Below are positions 59,201 to 64,000 of a stretch of DNA of 64,000 nucleotides, in pieces. The notes beneath the pieces are model-generated. The model was not told where the DNA came from and did no database searches. It saw only the letters and a program-made list of their open reading frames with translations. The translations under genes and the position numbers were made by a program. Position 1 is the stretch's first letter. Each line of letters begins with the position of its first letter. Source of the stretch: Azoarcus sp. DD4 (lineage in GTDB: Bacteria; Pseudomonadota; Gammaproteobacteria; Burkholderiales; Rhodocyclaceae); contig NZ_CP022958.1 in NCBI RefSeq assembly GCF_006496635.1, forward strand, positions 806,001 through 870,000, written 5' to 3'.

Positions 59201-59695
59201 CATCTGGTGTTCATGGATCTCGCCATGCCGGGCATCGACGGCTGGGAAACCATCCGCCGGCTACGTGCGGCCGGGTTCGACGAGGTGCCGGTGGCCATCA
59301 TCTCCGCCAATGCCTTCGACAAGGGCCTGGACAACGATGCCGGGATCGGTGCCGACGACTTCATCCTCAAGCCGATCCGGGTCGACGACCTGCTCGACTG
59401 GATAGGCCGCCGCCTCCAGCTCGACTGGGTGTGGGCCGAGCGCGCCGCGGCGCCGGCTGAGCCGCTGCCGCCGCCGCGTGCGCCGCAGCTGGTGCGCCCG
59501 CCCGCCGACACCGTGCACGAGCTCGAACAGCTGATCGAGCTTGGCTATCTGCGCGGCATCCTCACCAAGCTTGCCGAGATCGAGCGCACCCATCCCGATT
59601 GCGCCGAGTTCGTGCGCGTGCAGCGCGAACTCGCCCGCCAGTTCCAGTTCGACGCCATGCACGAGATCCTGCGCCGGAGCGAAGTACCGCAATGA
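56228..59695 (+). CDS. NCS1-type permease / histidine kinase / receiver fusion
   Basis: The 1155-residue product has an N-terminal NCS1-like permease of about 12 helices (VANETLEDYALRFTPRSFRKW; RGSGFGYIGSTLSSLVYASF; LAWSNFFSRLTHSHPGRVVW). A Cys-rich segment follows (from C527-x2-C530: RRCVICGQAFE, ICSLCCSLDARCGDLCKPH), then two more helices. The rest is a histidine kinase (His712 in SISHELRTPLN, DEKRLRQILINIIGNAIKF, GTGLGLTIS) and a receiver domain (Asp997 in FMDLAMPG). A transporter that doubles as the sensor of a hybrid kinase is uncommon. Purines, hydantoins or related compounds are typical NCS1 substrates. The next gene encodes a likely partner regulator. Confidence 0.9.
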   Translation: MNAADPDARLAPAAPAAAVPAAAGEHDPVQRVVKIRRDYNTWVANETLEDYALRFTPRSFRKWTEFRVGNTAFGAASFLVLEAVGATMLVSYGFVNSFWAILALGLLIFLAGLPISLYAARHGVDMDLLTRGSGFGYIGSTLSSLVYASFTFILFALEAAIMAYALELALGIPPVWGYLVCALVVIPLVTHGVTVISRLQTLTQPLWLFLLALPFFFLLREDPAALAGLWQYPGEKGQPGMFDLQLFAAAMTVGAALITQMGEQADYLRFMPARTEQNRWRWLAGVVLGGPGWVLIGVVKMLGGALLAWMLLRDGVPAEKAVDPNQMYLLGFSAVFDSAMWAVAVTALFVIVSQLKINVTNAYAGSLAWSNFFSRLTHSHPGRVVWVVFNILIGLLLMEMNVFQALGQVLGLYSNIAISWMVAVVADLVINKPLGLSPPGIEFKRSHLYDINPVGVGAMLVASILSVSTFVGVFGPAWQPFAPFIALVAALLTSPLIAWATKGRYYLARPPERVANDGKAWVATRRCVICGQAFEPEDTSHCPAYQGTICSLCCSLDARCGDLCKPHARLSAQWSALVRRLVPGGLQPYIDGGLGHYFLLMGGVTGFLLLLLGTLYYHEVLALGPDVARGALQGVLLKTFAALVLVSGIGVWWMVLTHKSRHVAQEESNRQTQLLMQEIESHRRTDEQLQNARRVAEQANQAKSRYVTSISHELRTPLNSILGYAQILDGDEAIPPHRRQAVSVIKKSGEHLLSLIEGTLDIARIEGGKFALDMRPLAFPAFVQQLVGMFELQARDKGLDFVFEAVGTLPEVVRADEKRLRQILINIIGNAIKFTPRGSVRVRLTYRREIALVEVEDSGPGIPAGELQHIFEPFARGSSARTTTGTGLGLTISKMLTDLMGGELGVDSVPGAGSTFRIRLFLPQVHGAQAEAVQPRTQRIGYQGVRRRILTVDNERVDRELLVSLLEPLGFDVAQAASGYECLEMVPALCPHLVFMDLAMPGIDGWETIRRLRAAGFDEVPVAIISANAFDKGLDNDAGIGADDFILKPIRVDDLLDWIGRRLQLDWVWAERAAAPAEPLPPPRAPQLVRPPADTVHELEQLIELGYLRGILTKLAEIERTHPDCAEFVRVQRELARQFQFDAMHEILRRSEVPQ

Positions 59696-60666
59696 CCCCG
59701 CCCTCCGCCATCCCCCATCCCGTCTCCATGCCGCAGTCGGCCGGCATCGTGCTGATTGTCGACGACGTGCCGGAAAACCTCTCGCTGCTGCACGACGCGC
59801 TCGACGAGGCCGGCTATACCGTGCTGGTTGCCACCAATGGCGAGAGCGCACTTGCCCGCGCCCGCCAGAGCCTGCCCGACGTGGTGCTGCTCGACGCGGT
59901 GATGCCGGGCATGGACGGCTTCGAGGTAGCACGCCGGCTGAAGGCGGATTTCATCACCCGCGCCATCCCGCTGATCTTCATGACCGGCCTCACCGAGACC
60001 GAGCACGTGGTGGCGGCGTTTGCCGCCGGCGGCGCGGATTACGTGACCAAGCCGATCAAGCCAGCCGAAGTGCTGGCGCGCATCGCCGCCCATGTGCAGA
60101 ACGCGCGCCAGATGAAGCAGGCCCGAAGCGCGCTCGACGCCTTCGGCCAGGCCACGGTGGCGGTGCGCGTTACCGACGGCAAGCTGGTGTGGCAGACGCC
60201 GCTCGCGCGCCAGTTGATCCGCAGCTGGTTCGACGGCGAGCGCGCCGCGCTGGAAGAGGTGACGCCACCGCGCCTGATCGAATGGATACTCGCGGCCGAA
60301 CTGGCCCGGCGCGAGCGCCGCGAAGTGTCGCCGCTGGTGGTGGCCGACGGCCCGCGCCGCCTGCTCGCTTCCTTCCACGACCAGACCGGAGAGGAAGAAT
60401 GGCTGGTGGTGCTGCGCGAGGAGAACGACGCCAGCGCGATCGAGGCGCTGATCGCCGCTTTCCGCCTGACCACCCGCGAGGCCGAGGTCCTGTACTGGGT
60501 GACGCGCGGCAAGACCAACCGCGACATCGGCGACATCCTCGGCTCCAGTCCGCGCACGGTGCACAAGCACCTCGAGCACGTGTTCGAGAAACTGGGCGTC
60601 GAAACCCGCACCGCCGCGGCATCGATGGCACTGGCGAAGATCCGCGGCGCGGGCGAGGGCGGCTGA
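59692..60666 (+). CDS. LuxR-type response regulator
   Basis: The 324-residue product starts at ATG 59692, overlapping the stop of the hybrid kinase (ATGA). It has a receiver domain (IVLIVDDVPENLSLLHDAL, phospho-Asp in VVLLDAVMPGMDGFE, DYVTKPIKP), a middle region of about 110 residues and a LuxR helix-turn-helix (LTTREAEVLYWVTRGKTNRDIGDILGSSPRTVHKHLEHVFEKLGV). It is the probable output of the permease-kinase, regulating genes not obvious in this window. Confidence 0.92.
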   Translation: MTPPSAIPHPVSMPQSAGIVLIVDDVPENLSLLHDALDEAGYTVLVATNGESALARARQSLPDVVLLDAVMPGMDGFEVARRLKADFITRAIPLIFMTGLTETEHVVAAFAAGGADYVTKPIKPAEVLARIAAHVQNARQMKQARSALDAFGQATVAVRVTDGKLVWQTPLARQLIRSWFDGERAALEEVTPPRLIEWILAAELARRERREVSPLVVADGPRRLLASFHDQTGEEEWLVVLREENDASAIEALIAAFRLTTREAEVLYWVTRGKTNRDIGDILGSSPRTVHKHLEHVFEKLGVETRTAAASMALAKIRGAGEGG

Positions 60667-61004
60667 GGGCCGACCTGTTTGCGCCCTCGCCTTCAAGGGG
60701 GCAGGCGGGGTTCCGCCGCGCATCGCTCTGCGCTGCCGGAGCGGCGCAGCGAAGCGGAGACTCCCGGGTTGGAGGGATGGGGTAGCAGTGCGACGGCGCT
60801 CAACGCCCCTCTCCACACTGGCCAAAGCGCTCCCATGACCGGCTGAGCGTCTTCGCCAGTCGGGTTCCGGTTGGTGTGTGAATGTTAAGCGCATATGATC
60901 CGGGGCTGTATTTCCCCGCGACGTCGCCCATGATGCAGGGGAACCCCCCACCGTTTTGCCCGCCATCCATTCACCGCCTTCACGCAGCCCACCGGGAGAA
61001 TCGT
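60667..61004. other. Intergenic region
   Basis: About 338 bp between the LuxR regulator and the DUF2157 gene. It holds a GC-rich hairpin near 60731-60755 (CTGCGCTGCC with GCGGCGCAG) and an AT-richer patch near 60870-60900 that may contain the promoter of the next gene. No gene is evident. Confidence 0.45.
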
Positions 61005-61967
61005 TTGAACCTGCGTCTCAGCCTCTATGAACTCGCCGCCCGCCACCGCCTCGATGCCGGCGCCAGCGCGCGGCTGCTCGATCTCGCCGGGTTCGGGCGC
61101 GAGCCGGCGGCGCTGCGCCCGCTCGCGGTGCGCGGCGTGGCGGTGCTGGCCGCGGCCCTGGGCGGCTTCGGCCTGATCCTGTGGGTGGCGGCGAATTGGG
61201 CGGTGTTCGGCCGCTTCGGGCGCTTCGGCCTGTTGATCGGCGCGGTGGTGGCGATGGGGCTGGGCGCGGCGCTGCGTCCGCGCCTGCGCGCGCCGCTCGC
61301 GCTGCTCGCCTTCCTCGTCACCGGCGGGGTGTTCGCCTATTTCGGCCAGACCTACCAGACCGGCGCCGACCCCTGGCAGCTGTTCGCGCTGTGGGCGGTG
61401 CTTGGCCTGCCGCTTGCGCTGGGCGTGCGCAGCGACGTGCTGTGGGCGCCTTGGGCCTTGGTCGCCGGCAGCGCGTTGTCGCTGTGGCTGTACGCCTACA
61501 ACGGCCACAGTTGGTGGCGCGGCGGCGCGGTTGGCGTGCATCTGCTGTCCTGGCTGCTGTGGCTGGCGCTTGCCGCGGCGTTGAGCGCGCCGCTGCGGCG
61601 CTGGAGCGGGGCCGGTCCGTGGTCGGCGCGGCTGACGGTGACGCTCGCCACCGCGGCGATCACCGCCGGCGCGCTGGTCGGGCTGTTCGACGACGCGCCG
61701 CTGCTCTACCTGCTGGGGCTGATCGCACTTGGCGCTGCGGCGGCGCTGTTCGCCACGCCGCGGGCCTTCGATGTGTATTGCGTCAGCGCCGCTGGACTCG
61801 GCCTCAACCTGCTGCTGGTGTGCGGCCTGGCGCGGCTGCTGCTGGATGGTGGCGGCGAGGTCGGCGGCCTGCTGGTGCTCGGCATCGCCGCCGCGCTGCT
61901 GCTCGCGGCCACGGTGGCCGCGATCCTGGCGCTGATCCGCCGTCACGCCCAGGGAGAGCAGGCATGA
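61005..61967 (+). CDS. DUF2157 membrane protein
   Basis: The product, about 320 residues, probably starts at TTG 61005 with GGGAG seven bases upstream; the frame extends further back but has no ribosome-binding site. A short N-terminal helical part (LYELAARHRLDAGASARLLDLAGF) precedes about ten membrane helices with GQTYQTGADPWQLFALWAVLGLP. This is the DUF2157 family, which is often encoded next to DUF4401 and GDYxxLxY proteins. Function unknown. Its stop overlaps the next start (ATGA). Confidence 0.8.
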   Translation: MNLRLSLYELAARHRLDAGASARLLDLAGFGREPAALRPLAVRGVAVLAAALGGFGLILWVAANWAVFGRFGRFGLLIGAVVAMGLGAALRPRLRAPLALLAFLVTGGVFAYFGQTYQTGADPWQLFALWAVLGLPLALGVRSDVLWAPWALVAGSALSLWLYAYNGHSWWRGGAVGVHLLSWLLWLALAAALSAPLRRWSGAGPWSARLTVTLATAAITAGALVGLFDDAPLLYLLGLIALGAAAALFATPRAFDVYCVSAAGLGLNLLLVCGLARLLLDGGGEVGGLLVLGIAAALLLAATVAAILALIRRHAQGEQA

Positions 61968-63643
61968 GCCGGGCACGATTGCAGCAACTGATCGATGCCG
62001 CGGCCGCCGCTGGCCTGATCCCGGCCGGCGAGCAGGCCACCGCCGACGGCGGCCGGCCCTGGCCGGTGGTATTGCTCACCGGGCTGGGGGCCTGGCTGGC
62101 GGCGATTCCGCTGCTCGGCTTCGTGGCGCTGGCGACCGATCTGGTCGACAGCGGCATCGGCGCCATCGTCGTCGGCGCGCTGCTGCTCGCCGGCGCGGTG
62201 ATGGTGTTGCGCAGTACCGGGCTTTCGCTGTTCGTCGAGCAACTGGCGATGCCCGGCCTGCTTGCCGGCGCGGGGCTGATCGCGATGGGTTTGCTGGACA
62301 GCGGCTCCGAGACGGTGGCGGCGACGGTGATGGCGGTGCTCGCGCTCGGCGTCGCCGCGGCGGTGCCGCAGGCCTGGCTGCGCGGCTTGCTCGGGGCGGC
62401 CGCCGCGGTGCTGGCCTGGTTGATCGTCACCGATCTGGCCTACGGCGGTCTCGGCCTCTTCCTGCCACCGGGCGTGGTGCTCCATGTGCAGCTTGGGGGC
62501 TGGATTGCCTTGCTCGGGTGGCAGCGGCGTGCGCTGGCCGATGGACGGCCAGGCGTGGCCGCAGCGATCGAGGCCATCGGTGGCGGCTGGCTGGTGGCCG
62601 TGCTGGCGGCGTTCGCATTGTGGTCGGGCACCACCTTCCTGCTCGGCGCCAACATGGGGGTGGGCGCGGCGTTAGAGCTGGCGGATGCGCTCCGCGATGG
62701 GCCGGGCCGCGCCGGCGCCTATCTTCCCGGAGCCTGGGCGATGCTGTCGGCCTTGCTGGCGGTTGGCGCGGGCTTGTGGCTGGCGCGCTGCTGGCCGCAG
62801 TTGCGTCAGCCATGGTGTGGCGGCGTGGCCGTTGCGCTGGCGGTGCTCGCCGCCTTCATGCCGGCACTCGGGGCGGTGCTGCTCGCCGCCGCGATCTGCG
62901 TCGTGAGCGGCCGTCGCGTGCTGGCACTGGCGGCGCTGGTGGCCGCGGCCTGGATCGTCGGCGCCTTCTACTACCAGCTCGCCTGGCCGCTGGCGATCAA
63001 GGCCGGGGTGCTGGCCGGCGCTGGCGCGGTGCTCGGCGCGCTGGCAGCGTGGGGGGCGCGCACGGCGACGGCTACGGCCGCTGCGGCAAGTGGTGACGCT
63101 ACCGCGAATGGTGTGGACGCTACGGCGTCGGCCGGCGCGGTGGTGGCGCGCGGCAGCCGTGGAGCGGGCTGGGCGATCGCGCTCGGTACGGTGGCGGTGG
63201 TGCTGGTCGCGGTCGGCGCGATCGTGCAGAAGGAGCGGCTGATCGCCCACGGCCGGCCGGTGTTCGTGCCGCTGGCGCCGGTCGATCCGCGCTCGCTGAT
63301 GCAGGGCGACTACATGGCGCTCAATTTCCTCGGCTGGGGCGAACGGCCTGGCGAGGATCCAGATCCCTTCGCGCTCGATAACCCGCGGTTGGTGCTGCGC
63401 GTGGATGCGCGCGGCGTGGTCACCGCGCGCCGGCCCGACGATGGCAGCGCGCTGCAGGCCGACGAGTTGCTGATCCGCCTGGTATCGCGCGGCGGCCGCT
63501 GGGTGCTGGTGACCGACGCCTTTTATTTCCCCGAGGGCGAAGGCGGGCGCTGGGCGCAGGCACGCTTCGGCGAGTTCCGGGTGGATGCGGACGGCAAGGC
63601 GCTGCTGGTGGGACTGCGTGGCGAGGATCTGGCGCCACTGTAG
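61964..63643 (+). CDS. DUF4401 / GDYxxLxY fusion membrane protein
   Basis: The 559-residue product has about eleven membrane helices resembling DUF4401 and a C-terminal soluble domain of about 150 residues with the GDYxxLxY hallmark (LMQGDYMALNFLGW) and FYFPEGEGGRWAQARFGEFRV. In many bacteria these are two separate genes; here they are one chain joined by a low-complexity Ala/Thr linker (near residue 370). The role of the family is unknown. It is coupled to the DUF2157 gene. Confidence 0.8.
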   Translation: MSRARLQQLIDAAAAAGLIPAGEQATADGGRPWPVVLLTGLGAWLAAIPLLGFVALATDLVDSGIGAIVVGALLLAGAVMVLRSTGLSLFVEQLAMPGLLAGAGLIAMGLLDSGSETVAATVMAVLALGVAAAVPQAWLRGLLGAAAAVLAWLIVTDLAYGGLGLFLPPGVVLHVQLGGWIALLGWQRRALADGRPGVAAAIEAIGGGWLVAVLAAFALWSGTTFLLGANMGVGAALELADALRDGPGRAGAYLPGAWAMLSALLAVGAGLWLARCWPQLRQPWCGGVAVALAVLAAFMPALGAVLLAAAICVVSGRRVLALAALVAAAWIVGAFYYQLAWPLAIKAGVLAGAGAVLGALAAWGARTATATAAAASGDATANGVDATASAGAVVARGSRGAGWAIALGTVAVVLVAVGAIVQKERLIAHGRPVFVPLAPVDPRSLMQGDYMALNFLGWGERPGEDPDPFALDNPRLVLRVDARGVVTARRPDDGSALQADELLIRLVSRGGRWVLVTDAFYFPEGEGGRWAQARFGEFRVDADGKALLVGLRGEDLAPL

Positions 63644-63651
63644 GCTGGGGC

Positions 63652-64000
63652 CTAGCGCATCGTCACCAGCTCTTCCGCGCTGGTGGGGTGGATGGCGACG
63701 GTGTTGTCGAAGTCGGCCTTGGTTGCGCCCATGCGGATCGCCACCGCGAAGCCCTGCAGCATCTCGTCGGCGCCTTCGCCGATGATGTGGCAACCGACCA
63801 CGCGCTGTTCTGGACCGGCGCACACCAGCTTCATCGCGGTACGCGGTTTGGCGGCGGTCAGCGCGTGGTACAGGCCGGTGAAGCGGCTGGTATAGATCTT
63901 CACGTCGCTGTACTGCTGGTGCGCTTCGCCCTCGGTGAGGCCGACGGTGCCGATGGGCGGATGGCTGAAGACCACGGTCGGGATGGTGTCGTAGTCCAGC
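63652..64000 (-). CDS. gor: Glutathione-disulfide reductase, C-terminal part
   Basis: The frame runs from the window edge to a stop at 63652 and gives the C-terminal dimerisation domain of a pyridine nucleotide-disulfide reductase: TVVFSHPPIGTVGLTEGEA, AMKLVCAGPEQRVVGCHIIGEGADEML and the catalytic HPTSAEE motif. The HPTSAEE ending and KIYTSRFTGLYHAL segment favour glutathione reductase. The FAD and NADPH domains lie outside the window. Confidence 0.9.
   Translation of the reverse strand, partial: LDYDTIPTVVFSHPPIGTVGLTEGEAHQQYSDVKIYTSRFTGLYHALTAAKPRTAMKLVCAGPEQRVVGCHIIGEGADEMLQGFAVAIRMGATKADFDNTVAIHPTSAEELVTMR

Noticed and set aside
1..64000. tRNA, rRNA, insertion sequences, prophage or integration sites
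   Set aside because: I looked for transposase genes, terminal inverted repeats and tRNA-like segments and saw none that I could support.

Overview
The window is about 64 kb of high-GC DNA (roughly two-thirds G+C by eye), densely packed with short intergenic gaps and many ATGA or TGATG overlaps. Gene content (zapA with 6S RNA, Fur/HemP/Bfd/Bfr iron genes, MacAB efflux, an abundance of c-di-GMP proteins, malonyl-CoA decarboxylase, a Lap-type adhesin system) points to a free-living betaproteobacterium, most likely Rhodocyclales (Azoarcus/Thauera group). That placement is inferred from gene content; no rRNA or tRNA gene was seen.

Left part (1-17 kb), iron acquisition and export: the end of a MmyB-type regulator; feoB-feoA; a divergent stand-alone uS4 paralogue (rpsD) with a small coupled gene; a Fiu/PiuA-type TonB receptor followed by an FMN alpha-hydroxyacid oxidase and a PiuC hydroxylase; a MacA-MacB-NodT tripartite exporter; and hemP-bfd-bfr-(small ORF)-tonB-exbB-exbD. 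Fur-box-like sites lie upstream of feoB, the receptor and hemP.

Middle part (17-42 kb), signalling and housekeeping: a GGDEF/EAL sensor with a porin-like protein and a phosphate-binding-like protein, malonyl-CoA decarboxylase, orphan PAS and receiver proteins, lgt, yceH, a CHASE2 nucleotide cyclase, FecR/OmpA proteins, a large GAF/HD-GYP sensor, ilvD, a zapA module with 6S RNA, an EVE-domain protein, a TauE/SafE permease, a stand-alone Fe-S half of a YdiJ-like dehydrogenase, and a zinc uptake operon (zur, a His-rich mini-protein, znuC, znuB, znuA).

Right part (42-56 kb), an apparently complete Lap-type surface adhesin system: PilZ protein, LapB-like ATPase, LapC-like adaptor, a LuxR regulator without the receiver Asp, a retention-module adhesin made mostly of about 33 copies of a 16-residue Thr-rich repeat, a glycosyltransferase, a small conserved protein, LapD, LapG and the LapE/TolC channel. 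The adhesin carries a LapG-type PAAG site at residues 111-114. Its reading frame is broken by an apparent 16-bp deletion inside the repeat array. LapD and LapG would make surface retention depend on c-di-GMP. The adjacent glycosyltransferase suggests, without proving it, that the Thr repeats are glycosylated.

The last part (56-64 kb) holds an unusual NCS1 permease / Cys-rich / histidine kinase / receiver fusion with a translationally coupled LuxR response regulator, a DUF2157 protein with a DUF4401-GDYxxLxY fusion, and the 3' end of a glutathione reductase gene.
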